Positions 8,524 through 16,508 of a stretch of 33,878 nucleotides of DNA are shown piece after piece. The first letter of the stretch is position 1, and each line of letters opens with the position of its first letter. Under the pieces are notes generated by a model, which was not told where the DNA came from, did not search any database, and saw only the letters and a list, made by a program, of their open reading frames with translations. Origin of the DNA: Lutibacter sp. (GTDB lineage: Bacteria > Bacteroidota > Bacteroidia > Flavobacteriales > Flavobacteriaceae); the NCBI GenBank assembly GCA_030694935.1, contig JAUYUA010000090.1, positions 1 to 33,878 of the forward strand, given 5' to 3'. A program made the translations under genes and the position numbers.

Positions 8524-8747
8524 TTATTCGATAAAAATTCATAACAACTAATCAATCTAAATGGGACTTGACAAACAGGTCGCCCCGATGGGGCTTGTAT
8601 TTAATGAAAATCTATTTCTACAAGCAGGTCGTCCCGATGGGACTAAAAACAGCTCCGTAGGAGCGAAATGTTTGTAGAATATTGTAAAAGTCAGGTTTAA
8701 AGCCCCGTCAGGGCGACCTGTTTGTTTTGAAAAATTTAACCGGACAA
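8524..8747. mobile_element. MITE-like palindromic element, copy 1 (about 224 bp)
   Basis: This is a non-coding element with degenerate terminal repeats: left TTATTCGATAAAAATT, right AAATTTAACCGGACAA. Inside is a 15-bp perfect inverted repeat, ACAAACAGGTCGCCC (8571-8585) with GGGCGACCTGTTTGT (8711-8725). It also has small hairpins such as GCCCCGATGGGGC, GTCCCGATGGGAC and GCTCCGTAGGAGC (8652-8664). A second copy lies at 31464-31694. CAATA occurs on the left (8519-8523) and at the right end (8745-8749), but it overlaps the right terminal repeat, so a target duplication is uncertain. No transposase is encoded. The element fills most of the 470-bp gap between rimB and recA; the rest is AT-rich with no gene seen. 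Confidence 0.75.
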
Positions 8748-8754
8748 TAATAAA

Positions 8755-8793
8755 TCAAAAAAAGGAAGTAAAATAAAAAATCCACTTCCTTCT
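8755..8793 (-). terminator. Rho-independent terminator of recA
   Basis: Read on the minus strand, the arms AAGGAAGT and ACTTCCTT (8762-8769 and 8784-8791) form an 8-bp stem with a 14-base loop, followed by a run of T. It lies about 35 bases after the recA stop codon. Confidence 0.75.
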
Positions 8794-8825
8794 GTTTTTA
8801 TGCCAATTTTAAAAAAATAAGTTTC

Positions 8826-9842
8826 TTAATCTTTTTTACTCAAAGCGTTGATCTCATCTTTGATTTTTGTTTCCAGTTCATCGGACAATTCAGGATTGTC
8901 TTTAATCAAAACTTTCACCGCATCACGACCTTGACCTAACTTGGTTTCGCCGTAACTAAACCAAGATCCACTTTTTTTCACAATGCCAAGCTCAACACCC
9001 AAATCCAATATTTCTCCATCTTTAGAAATGCCTTCACCGTACATAATATCAAATTCGGCGGTTCTAAAAGGCGGGGCAACTTTATTTTTCACCACTTTAA
9101 CTTTTGTGGCATTTCCTATTACTTTTTCACCATCTTTAATTTGCGTTTTTCTTCTGATATCCAAACGGATAGATGCGTAAAATTTAAGTGCGTTTCCTCC
9201 GGTTGTTGTTTCAGGATTTCCAAACATCACGCCAATTTTATCGCGCAATTGGTTGATAAATATAACGGTACAATTTGTTTTATGGATGGTTCCTGTCAAT
9301 TTACGAAGCGCTTGTGACATCAATCTTGCGTGCAATCCCATTTTAGAATCGCCCATTTCGCCTTCAATTTCACTTTTTGGCGTTAAAGCGGCAACGGAGT
9401 CAATAACAACAATGTCAATGGCACCTGAACTAATTAAATTGTCGGCAATTTCCAATGCTTGTTCTCCGTAATCTGGTTGGGAAATAATTAAATTGTCAAT
9501 ATCAACCCCTAAATTTTTCGCATAAAATCGGTCGAAAGCATGTTCCGCATCAATAAATGCAGCAATACCGCCAGCTTTTTGGGCTTCAGCAATGGCATGC
9601 AAGGCCAATGTGGTTTTACCAGATGATTCTGGTCCATAAATTTCAATAACCCTTCCGCGCGGATAACCGCCAACGCCCAAAGCTATATCCAAACCTAAAG
9701 AACCCGTTGAAATGGCTTCAATATCACTGATGGCAACATCGCCCATTTTCATCACTGTTCCTTTTCCGTAGGTTTTGTCTAATTTATCAAGTGCCAATTG
9801 TAACGCTTTTAATTTCGCCACTTTTTCTTTGTCTTCTGCCAT
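8826..9842 (-). CDS. recA: Recombinase RecA
   Basis: RecA forms ATP-dependent filaments on single-stranded DNA, drives homologous recombination and, in bacteria with LexA, triggers LexA cleavage. The protein has 338 residues. Walker A is GPESSGKT (70-77). The N-terminal [19 protein letters not shown]-type block, [21 protein letters not shown] and the DNA-binding loop region [30 protein letters not shown] are all canonical. The C-terminal tail is short and acidic/lysine-rich. It is monocistronic: a gap precedes it and its own terminator follows. I see no recognisable LexA operator or standard -7 element in the 100 bases upstream. Confidence 0.98.
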   Translation of the reverse strand: MAEDKEKVAKLKALQLALDKLDKTYGKGTVMKMGDVAISDIEAISTGSLGLDIALGVGGYPRGRVIEIYGPESSGKTTLALHAIAEAQKAGGIAAFIDAEHAFDRFYAKNLGVDIDNLIISQPDYGEQALEIADNLISSGAIDIVVIDSVAALTPKSEIEGEMGDSKMGLHARLMSQALRKLTGTIHKTNCTVIFINQLRDKIGVMFGNPETTTGGNALKFYASIRLDIRRKTQIKDGEKVIGNATKVKVVKNKVAPPFRTAEFDIMYGEGISKDGEILDLGVELGIVKKSGSWFSYGETKLGQGRDAVKVLIKDNPELSDELETKIKDEINALSKKD

Positions 9843-9942
9843 AATTATAATAAAATGAGTTAAAATAGTTTGCTGCTAAATTATAAAAAAGTATGGTAGC
9901 TTTTACCATCTAAAAAAAATAAGTATGAACAAAAAATACCGT

Positions 9943-10524
9943 TTATACCAAGTTGTTCAGTTTTGCGTATTGCAAAAGCACCACCGTTTTGGCGTCGTTA
10001 ATTTCGCCTTTTAACACCATTGTTAAAGCTGTTTCAAAATCAATTTCAAGCACTTCAATTTCTTCATGTTCGTCTTCCAAACCGCCGCCAACGCTTATTT
10101 TCATGTCGTCGCTGTATTCAGCAACAAAATAATGTATTTTTTCGGTGACGGCACCAGGGGTTGAAAACAATTCGAATACTTTTTTTGGATGGGTTATTTT
10201 AAAGCCTGTTTCTTCTTCTGCTTCTTTGATGATGCAGGCTTCCGGATGGTCTTTATCCAACATTCCCGCGCAAACTTCAATCATCATGCCGCTTGAATTT
10301 CCGTTTAAATAGCTTGGCATTCTGAATTGCTTGGTGAGAATTACTGTTTTTTTAGCGGGATTGTACAATAAAATCGCTGCACCGTCGCCGCGATCGTAAC
10401 ATTCCCTGCTTTGTTTTTGCCAGCTTCCATTGTTGGTTTGAAACTCAAAATCAACTTTATCAAGTTTGTAATGCGCTTTCGACAAATTTTTGATGTCAAT
10501 GATTTTTACTTTCGGATTGTTCAT
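9943..10524 (-). CDS. nudK: NudK-like Nudix hydrolase (GDP-mannose pyrophosphatase family)
   Basis: This Nudix hydrolase of 193 residues is similar in layout to E. coli NudK, which splits GDP-mannose and related nucleotide sugars into GMP and sugar phosphate. NudK-type blocks include ECYDRGDGAAILLYNP, QFRMPSY, the box GMLDKDHPEACIIKEAEEETGF (87-108) and FSTPGAVTEKIHYF. In the Nudix box the metal-binding EAEEE core is intact. The first conserved glutamate is His93 and the usual arginine is Lys100; NudK itself has Lys there. The family assignment is good and the exact substrate is not proven. The gene stands alone between recA and a repeat-containing gap. Confidence 0.85.
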   Translation of the reverse strand: MNNPKVKIIDIKNLSKAHYKLDKVDFEFQTNNGSWQKQSRECYDRGDGAAILLYNPAKKTVILTKQFRMPSYLNGNSSGMMIEVCAGMLDKDHPEACIIKEAEEETGFKITHPKKVFELFSTPGAVTEKIHYFVAEYSDDMKISVGGGLEDEHEEIEVLEIDFETALTMVLKGEINDAKTVVLLQYAKLNNLV

Positions 10525-10557
10525 TTATTAATGCAAATTAAGGCTTAGATTATGTCA

Positions 10558-10714
10558 ATAGCCGCCTGCTTTAGCTGGCGGGCAAATGTTGAATTTCAAA
10601 TTGGCTTTAGCTAAAATAATAAAAACGTTTTGGCTAAAGCCTTCAATACTAACATATTTTAATTCGTTGGCTAAAGCCAACGGCTATTCAACCCTTAATT
10701 CGCATTAATAATTA
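10558..10714. repeat. Degenerate copies of the left-edge repeat family
   Basis: The region opens with GCCGCCTGCTTTAGCTGGCG, nearly the reverse complement of the palindrome in the 65-bp units at 1-272. It continues with several GGCTAAAGCC-type palindromes and ends with CCCTTAATTCGCATTAATAA (10692-10711), which matches the end of those units. The last bases of the elaA-like gene and its stop codon (10705-10707) lie inside the repeat. Confidence 0.7.
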
Positions 10715-11151
10715 TTTATCATCGCAATATGCGGAATATCGTCTTCTAAATAGCCATCGCCAACTTGATGAAATCCGTGCGATTCGTAAAACTTTTTTAA
10801 ATACAATTGTGCCGATATTTTTATGGAAGTTTCATTGAAATGTTTTTTAACAGCATCCATTGAATGTTGAAAAATGATGTGCCCATAACCAAATTTACGT
10901 TCGTTGGCAGCAACCACAACACGGCCGATACTTGCTTTATCAAAATAATCGCCGGGTTTAAAAATTCGGCAATAAGCCACAATTTTATCGCTTTTGAAGC
11001 CAATAACGTGCAGCGCTTTTTCATCTTTTCCGTCGATATCCTGATACACGCAATTTTGTTCCACCACAAAAACTTCTGAGCGCAATTGCAAAATATCATA
11101 GAGTTCCTTGGTGGACAATTCAGCAAAGGATTTTGTTAAAATTTTAAGCAT
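10705..11151 (-). CDS. ElaA-like GNAT N-acetyltransferase
   Basis: This is a GNAT-fold protein of 148 residues matching the ElaA group. The N-terminal LYDILQLRSEVFVVEQNCVYQDIDGKD block is the ElaA hallmark. It is followed by the acetyl-CoA binding region around GRVVVAANERKFGYGHIIFQ and a C-terminal FYESHGFHQVGDGYLEDDIPHIAM. The substrate is unknown for the family. Its ATG begins 2 bases before the region of the CDF stop in transcript order, that is, the CDF gene is upstream and its stop lies 2 bases from this ATG. The two are therefore almost certainly co-transcribed. The gene's last codons overlap a dispersed repeat. Confidence 0.85.
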   Translation of the reverse strand: MLKILTKSFAELSTKELYDILQLRSEVFVVEQNCVYQDIDGKDEKALHVIGFKSDKIVAYCRIFKPGDYFDKASIGRVVVAANERKFGYGHIIFQHSMDAVKKHFNETSIKISAQLYLKKFYESHGFHQVGDGYLEDDIPHIAMINNY

Positions 11152-11153
11152 TT

Positions 11154-12062
11154 TTAGTCTTGGATTATTATTTCTTTAAGGTCGTTTCTTCTAAACTCTG
11201 GCTGTAAATTACAGTGTTGGATATGAAATTTTTCCATCAATAATTTTTCAACCGCTTCGCAAACCAAATCAAATTCAGATAATTTAATGTCGTTTTCAAA
11301 TTCTAAATGCGCTTCAAAATGACATTCGTGGTCGTTCAATTGCCAAATATGGATATGATGGATATTTTTAACGCCACTTACTTTTTGCACTTCATCAACA
11401 ACTTCCTTTATTTTTATGTGTGAAGGCGCAAAAAGCATTAATATTTTTAAGGAATCAACCAAAATACGCCAGCTCATAAAAATTAAATAAACCGAAATTA
11501 TCAACGTTAACAAGGCATCAATCCAATAGATCTGATAAAATTTCATGAGCAATCCGCCAATTAAAACCGCCACTGAAGTCAGCATATCCGACAATAAATG
11601 AAGGTAAGCGCTTTTCATGTTCATATTGCGTTTTGCGTCATTTTTTAACAGCAAAACACTCAATCCGTTTGCCGCAATTCCTAAAATTGCCAGCCAAATC
11701 ACCAGGCCACTTTGTATTTCATGGACTTCAGAAAAACGTTTTATAGCTTCATATCCCAAAAAAACACCAATCACAATTAAAGTTGCTGCATTAAAAAAAG
11801 CGGCAATTATTTCGGCCCTTTTATAACCAAAAGTATACTCGAGCGTTTGCAATTTTTTACGCGTAAGTAAATTTGCCACGTAACTAATGATTAAGGAAAC
11901 AACATCAGAAAAATTATGTACAGCATCAGAAATTAAGGCCAAACTTCCTGAAATAATGCCGCCAATAATTTGGGCAACCGTGATTACAATGTTTAAAATG
12001 ATGGAGAACAGTAAATTTTTACCGGTTAACGTTGGATGGTCGTGGCTATGATTTTGACCCAT
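11154..12062 (-). CDS. Cation diffusion facilitator metal exporter (CzcD/ZitB-like)
   Basis: This inner-membrane H+-coupled exporter of divalent metals (zinc or similar) has 302 residues and about six membrane helices. The N-terminus is histidine-rich (NHSHDH). The intramembrane metal site is formed by SDAVHNFSD in TM2 (Asp46/His49/Asp53 region) and HLLSDMLTS in TM5. The cytosolic C-terminal domain ends with the metal-binding HIHIWQLNDHECHFEAHLEF and HIQHCNLQPEF segments, typical of zinc CDF proteins. It is the first gene of a two-gene unit with the GNAT gene. Upstream is the composite heptamer repeat, so its promoter probably lies within or beyond that repeat. Zinc as substrate is inferred from the motif pattern. 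Confidence 0.92.
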   Translation of the reverse strand: MGQNHSHDHPTLTGKNLLFSIILNIVITVAQIIGGIISGSLALISDAVHNFSDVVSLIISYVANLLTRKKLQTLEYTFGYKRAEIIAAFFNAATLIVIGVFLGYEAIKRFSEVHEIQSGLVIWLAILGIAANGLSVLLLKNDAKRNMNMKSAYLHLLSDMLTSVAVLIGGLLMKFYQIYWIDALLTLIISVYLIFMSWRILVDSLKILMLFAPSHIKIKEVVDEVQKVSGVKNIHHIHIWQLNDHECHFEAHLEFENDIKLSEFDLVCEAVEKLLMEKFHIQHCNLQPEFRRNDLKEIIIQD

Positions 12063-12087
12063 TTTTATTTACGATTTACAATTTTTA

Positions 12088-12247
12088 TCCTATCCCCAAC
12101 CCCTGCCGCGGCAGGCAGGATTTTCCTAAGGAAAGGGAGTTTAAATTAGGTTACCCAAGACAAATATTTCTTATCTTTAGTAATTGATTTTTTTTAACTT
12201 TTAACTTTTAACTTTTAACTTTTAACTTTTAACTTTTAACTTTTAAC
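12088..12247. repeat. Composite repeat, copy B: conserved leader plus 8 x TTTTAAC
   Basis: The order of parts is the same as at 1617-1808: TCCTATCCCCAACCC, a hairpin (here CCTGCCGCGGCAGG), GGAAAGGGAGTTT, then AAATATTTCTTATCTTTA. Eight TTTTAAC units follow at 12192-12247. The array directly abuts the rpiB stop codon. The two copies have the same orientation in the window but different relations to genes: before a start in copy A, after a stop in copy B. Confidence 0.85.
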
Positions 12248-12676
12248 TTAACAAGGTATTTTATCAATTCTTGTTTGGTGGCGTCCGCCTTCAAATTCGG
12301 TTGTCAAAAATATCTCCACAAAATCCAAAGCTTGTTGCGCGGTAACAAAACGTGCAGGAATACTCAATACATTGGCGTTGTTGTGTGCTCTTGCTAAAGC
12401 CACTAATTCGTTGTTCCAACAAAGAGCTGCCCTAATTCCCTGATGTTTGTTTGCTGCCATTTGAGCGCCGTTTCCGCTTCCGCAAAGTGTAATTCCAAAA
12501 TTCGCTTCACCGCTTTCCACGGCATTTGCAACCGGATGTACGGAATCTGGATAATCCATACTTTCATCTGTATTGGTTCCAAAGTTGCGTACTTTATATC
12601 CTTTTTTTTCGAGCATTTTTACAATTTCAAATTTATACTGTGTTCCTGCGTGATCGTTTCCTATTGCAATAGTCAT
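12248..12676 (-). CDS. rpiB: Ribose-5-phosphate isomerase B
   Basis: This cytosolic enzyme interconverts ribose 5-phosphate and ribulose 5-phosphate in the non-oxidative pentose phosphate pathway. The protein has 142 residues, the standard length. Characteristic blocks are IGNDHAGTQYK at the N-terminus, YPDSVHPVA, the active-site loop ITLCGSGNGAQMAANK (Cys65) and the late ARAHNNANVLSIPARF. A Bacteroidota promoter lies just upstream. The stop codon touches the first unit of a heptamer array, so no conventional terminator is visible. Related LacA/B sugar-phosphate isomerases are the only alternative, and the sequence blocks favour RpiB. Confidence 0.93.
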   Translation of the reverse strand: MTIAIGNDHAGTQYKFEIVKMLEKKGYKVRNFGTNTDESMDYPDSVHPVANAVESGEANFGITLCGSGNGAQMAANKHQGIRAALCWNNELVALARAHNNANVLSIPARFVTAQQALDFVEIFLTTEFEGGRHQTRIDKIPC

Positions 12677-13201
12677 AAGTCGGTTTTTTAGTACATTATA
12701 GGTTACAAAAATACAAATTCATAGTTATTAACCTTCAAAAATAAAATTGTTAATAGGATTTTTTAATTATTTGATTTACAAATGCTTTATCAAAAAATTA
12801 AATTGTGAATAACTTGATGTTTAATAATGAAAACTATATTTTGAAATGTAATTTTAATGTTGTAATGCTAAAATCGGTATTTGTTGTGCAACTATTTTTA
12901 TCATTTTTTAAATTTAGTTTTAAACAATTTTTGAGTCCATTATGAACAATTTGAAATGAAATACTTATCAATAAAACGATTAATTGTAACTTTTTAAAGA
13001 TTGTTTATAACCTAATTAATTTATTTGATTTTTAAGTCATTATAAAATCATAAACTGTTTATATCTTTTGATAAGTGCACCAGAAAAATTTTTACCCATA
13101 AATTTATTGTACTTGTCAACACACTATCATCACCACAAATAATTTTTAAATTTTAAAAAAAACTTTTTTATTATAATTATAACTGTTGATAACATTAAAA
13201 A
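12677..13201. other. AT-rich gene-free gap with DnaA-box-like words; weak oriC candidate
   Basis: In 525 bp I see no gene, RNA or known repeat; the sequence is very AT-rich. Three words of the form TGTnnATAAC lie in the same orientation: TGTGAATAAC (12804-12813), TGTTTATAAC (13002-13011) and TGTTGATAAC (13184-13193). The first is one mismatch from the DnaA box TGTGGATAA, and so is the third. Predominant gene direction turns from minus to plus shortly to the right (14.1 kb), and parS-like sites lie 16 kb away. In such AT-rich DNA these words may occur by chance. Confidence 0.25.
12706..12738 (-). promoter_or_regulatory. Bacteroidota promoter of rpiB
   Basis: On the minus strand a -33 TTG (12736-12738) is followed, after 22 bases, by TATTTTTG (12706-12713), matching TAnnTTTG. 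The -7 element lies 29 bases upstream of the rpiB ATG. Confidence 0.45.
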
Positions 13202-14122
13202 TTAAAACTTGGGAATAATAAAATTTAAAGCGCCCGATATGATCTCAGCTTCAAAACTTCCTGAACCAACCAATTCTCCATCGGCCTGAATAAATGTTTT
13301 TTGAACTTCCAAATCTGTAATTTTCAATTGAGATGTTTTATGATTTTTAACCAATTTATGATTGGTGATGTTACCATTAAACAATACGTTAATATTTCTT
13401 AAAAGCGTTATTAAAGTAATTTTATTGATGTGGGAAATGTCAAAAAGTCCGTCGGTTGGATTCGCATTTTGTGTCAGTTGCATCCCACCGCCCGAATATT
13501 TGCAGATACCAATTAACAACATCAATGTTTTTTCTTTTATGACAAGATTGTTAAATTTAATTTCCAACCTGCTTTTTTTATAACTGGCAATACTTAATAA
13601 AGCGCCTGTTAAATAAGCTAAAAAACCTAAATATTTAAATTTATGCACTTTATGCACCACATAACCGTCAAAACCAATTCCGGCCAAATTATTGAAGTAA
13701 ACTGTCGAATTATTTTCAGAAATATGCAGTTTTCCAATATCCTGCTTTATGGTAAATTCGTTTTTAAGAATTTGAATGGCTTTTTTATAATCATTGGAAA
13801 TTTTATACGTTTTTACCCAATCGTTAGCGGTTCCAATAGGAATAATTCCAAGTTTTATTTCTGATAAATTTGACGGATTTAAATGTAAAATTCCGTTCAC
13901 CATCGTATGCAATGTACCGTCTCCGCCCACACAAATAAATTTTGTGATTCCTTGTTCCAAAGCTTTTTCAATCAGTTCAACCGAATGTTTTTTATGTTCG
14001 GTAAAACTAAAATCAAAATTGAATTGCTGTTTTTTCAATTCAGCATAAATAGGATTCCATTGCTTTTTGGCAGCGCCATTTCCCGATGTTGGATTAATAA
14101 TAACAAACCATGTAGCGCCCAT
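13202..14122 (-). CDS. Diacylglycerol/sphingosine kinase family lipid kinase (YegS/DagK-like)
   Basis: This is a protein of 306 residues with the diacylglycerol kinase catalytic fold. It has an N-terminal IINPTSGNGAAKK phosphate-binding loop, the nucleotide-binding VGGDGTLHTMVNGI (65-78), IPIGTANDWVKTYKI, and the C-terminal domain with ISHINKIT and the metal-site-like IQADGELVG. Family members phosphorylate lipids such as diacylglycerol, phosphatidylglycerol or sphingoid bases; the substrate here is not known. It is transcribed divergently from rnr with a 115-base gap and stands alone. A 525-bp AT-rich gap follows it. Confidence 0.88.
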   Translation of the reverse strand: MGATWFVIINPTSGNGAAKKQWNPIYAELKKQQFNFDFSFTEHKKHSVELIEKALEQGITKFICVGGDGTLHTMVNGILHLNPSNLSEIKLGIIPIGTANDWVKTYKISNDYKKAIQILKNEFTIKQDIGKLHISENNSTVYFNNLAGIGFDGYVVHKVHKFKYLGFLAYLTGALLSIASYKKSRLEIKFNNLVIKEKTLMLLIGICKYSGGGMQLTQNANPTDGLFDISHINKITLITLLRNINVLFNGNITNHKLVKNHKTSQLKITDLEVQKTFIQADGELVGSGSFEAEIISGALNFIIPKF

Positions 14123-14204
14123 AATTATCGACTAATTTTAAGTTTGAAAAATACAAATTGTTGTTAATATAACCTTGCAATAATCACTTTAGGGTAAAAA
14201 ATCG

Positions 14205-14212
14205 TACTTTTG
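14205..14212 (+). promoter_or_regulatory. Bacteroidota -7 promoter element of rnr
   Basis: TACTTTTG matches TAnnTTTG and lies 25 bases upstream of the rnr ATG. A TTG at 14175-14177 is 27 bases further up, which is longer than the usual spacing. Confidence 0.45.
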
Positions 14213-14237
14213 AACCAAATAATAGTGAAATAAACAC

Positions 14238-16448
14238 ATGTCGAAAAGAAAAGAATTCCACAAAAAGAGAGGAAATGAGGTTAAAGATTTAACCCAAAAA
14301 ATATCAAAAATATTAAATCAGGCTCCTGGCCAAAGTTTCAATTACCGCCAAATTTGCGCCAAATTACAAATCACCGATGCAATCGGCAAAAGCCAGATTA
14401 TTAAGAATTTAGCAGAATTAAAAGCGCAAAAAAGCATTGAGGAAACCGAACCGGGAAAATATAGAATAGCGGCGCTTTCAAGATATTATACCGGAACCAT
14501 TGACGCAACTTCCAACGGAAACGGCTATTTTATTTGTGATGAATTTGACCATGATATTTATATTCCTGCACGAAATTTAAACAGAGCCTTACATAAAGAT
14601 ACCGTAAAAATTTATTTATACAATCGTAAAAAAAACAGCAGGGAAGAAGGTGATGTTGTTGAAATTATCAAGCGCGCTAAAACCGAATTTGTTGGAGTTT
14701 TGCAACTCAGCAATAATTTTGGATTTGTGGTACCCGACGATTCAAAAATGTATTCTGATATTTTTGTGCCGAAAAACAAACTAAAAAATGCCGAACACGG
14801 CGATAAAGTATTGGTAAAATTGGTTGATTGGCCAGAAAATTCAAAAAATCCTTTTGGAGAAATTTTGGATGTTTTAGGAAAACCAGGCGATCACGATACC
14901 GAAATTCATTCCATCCTTTTAGAATATGGCTTGCCTTACAAGTTCGATGAAAAAGTGGAAAATGATGCATCAAAACTTGTGGTGGAAATTACAGAGGAAG
15001 AAATTGCCAAGCGCAGGGATATGCGAAAAGACCTCACGTTTACCATAGATCCAAAAGATGCCAAGGATTTTGACGATGCTTTGTCATTTGAAATTATGGA
15101 AAACGGCAATTACGAAATAGGCATCCATATTGCCGATGTTTCCCATTATTTGCATGAAAATACTTTTTTGGATGATGAAGCTTACAACCGGGCAACTTCG
15201 GTTTATTTGGTAGATCGCGTTGTGCCAATGCTTCCCGAAGTTTTATCGAACGGCGTTTGTTCTTTGCGACCAAATGAAGAAAAACTAACTTTTTCCGCCG
15301 TTTTTGAAATTAACAGCAAAGCGCATGTCATCAACGAATGGTTTGGAAGAACAGTCACTTATTCCGACCAGCGTTTTGCTTATGAAGAAGCACAGGAAAT
15401 AATTGAAACAGAAAAAGGAACCATTTCTCAAGAAATTTCTATCACTGGTGAATCATATACTGTAACGCCAGAAATTGTTTCGGCAGTATTAAAAATGGAT
15501 GCCTTGGCCAAAATTCTTCGTAAAAAAAGATTGCAGCAAGGCGCTATCACATTTGACAGGGCAGAAGTAAAATTTATTTTGGATGAAAATTCAGAACCAA
15601 CCGGCGTTTATTTTAAAGAAGCCAAAGAAGCAAATAAATTAATTGAAGAATTTATGTTGCTTGCCAACCGGAAAGTTGCCGAATTTGTGGGCAAAAAAAG
15701 TGGCGTTGCTACCAAAAACACCTTCATTTATAGGGTTCACGATGAACCTAATGTTGATAAGTTAGCGGCACTTCAAACCATAGTAAGCAAGTTTGGGTAT
15801 ACCAATAAAATTGACACAACCACCAAAGAATCAACAGCAGCTTCCTTAAATAAATTATTGAGCGACGTGAGCGGAAAAGGCGAAGCAAATATGATTGAAA
15901 CCTTGGCGGTAAGAACTATGAGCAAGGCAATTTACACCACCGACAATATTGGGCATTACGGATTGGCTTTCGATTATTACAGTCATTTTACCTCACCTAT
16001 CAGAAGATATCCCGATGTGATGACGCATCGTTTATTGCAACATTATTTAGCAGGCGGAAAATCGCCTAAAGCCGAAGGTTATGAAGAAAAATGCAAACAT
16101 TCTTCAGAAAGAGAGCAATTGGCCACAAGTGCAGAACGTGATTCTATCAAGTATATGCAGGTTAAATATATGGAAAAACACATGGATCAAGAGTTCAAAG
16201 GGGTAATTTCCGGTGTTACAGAATGGGGAATTTATGTTGAAATTATTGAAAATGGCTGTGAAGGAATGTGCAGAATTCGGGAAATAGCGGATGATTTTTA
16301 CATTTTCGACGAAAAACAGTATGCGTTGGTTGGACAATCTTCCAACAACCTTTACCAGCTCGGCGACCAGGTTTTAATCAAAGTTAAGCATACCGATTTA
16401 GAACGCAAACATTTGGATTTTACCTTGTTGGAAAAGATTAATAAATAA
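14238..16448 (+). CDS. rnr: Ribonuclease R
   Basis: This processive 3'-to-5' exoribonuclease can degrade structured RNA and acts in mRNA decay, rRNA quality control and tmRNA-linked turnover. The protein has 736 residues. Domains in order: a winged-helix-like N-terminus (about 15-80), two cold-shock/OB domains (about 80-240), the RNB catalytic domain and a C-terminal S1 domain (from about 655, KGVISGVTEWGIYVEI). The catalytic aspartates are in TIDPKDAKDFDDALS (269-283). The late RNB block YYSHFTSPIRRYPDVMTHRLLQHYLAG is canonical. There is no long lysine-rich tail after S1, unlike E. coli RNase R. It begins the plus-strand half of the window. Confidence 0.96.
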   Translation: MSKRKEFHKKRGNEVKDLTQKISKILNQAPGQSFNYRQICAKLQITDAIGKSQIIKNLAELKAQKSIEETEPGKYRIAALSRYYTGTIDATSNGNGYFICDEFDHDIYIPARNLNRALHKDTVKIYLYNRKKNSREEGDVVEIIKRAKTEFVGVLQLSNNFGFVVPDDSKMYSDIFVPKNKLKNAEHGDKVLVKLVDWPENSKNPFGEILDVLGKPGDHDTEIHSILLEYGLPYKFDEKVENDASKLVVEITEEEIAKRRDMRKDLTFTIDPKDAKDFDDALSFEIMENGNYEIGIHIADVSHYLHENTFLDDEAYNRATSVYLVDRVVPMLPEVLSNGVCSLRPNEEKLTFSAVFEINSKAHVINEWFGRTVTYSDQRFAYEEAQEIIETEKGTISQEISITGESYTVTPEIVSAVLKMDALAKILRKKRLQQGAITFDRAEVKFILDENSEPTGVYFKEAKEANKLIEEFMLLANRKVAEFVGKKSGVATKNTFIYRVHDEPNVDKLAALQTIVSKFGYTNKIDTTTKESTAASLNKLLSDVSGKGEANMIETLAVRTMSKAIYTTDNIGHYGLAFDYYSHFTSPIRRYPDVMTHRLLQHYLAGGKSPKAEGYEEKCKHSSEREQLATSAERDSIKYMQVKYMEKHMDQEFKGVISGVTEWGIYVEIIENGCEGMCRIREIADDFYIFDEKQYALVGQSSNNLYQLGDQVLIKVKHTDLERKHLDFTLLEKINK

Positions 16449-16508
16449 TTAACAACAGAGGTACAATTTTTGCTTCCGATGTTGGTTATTAACAAAAATG
16501 ATTTTCAA

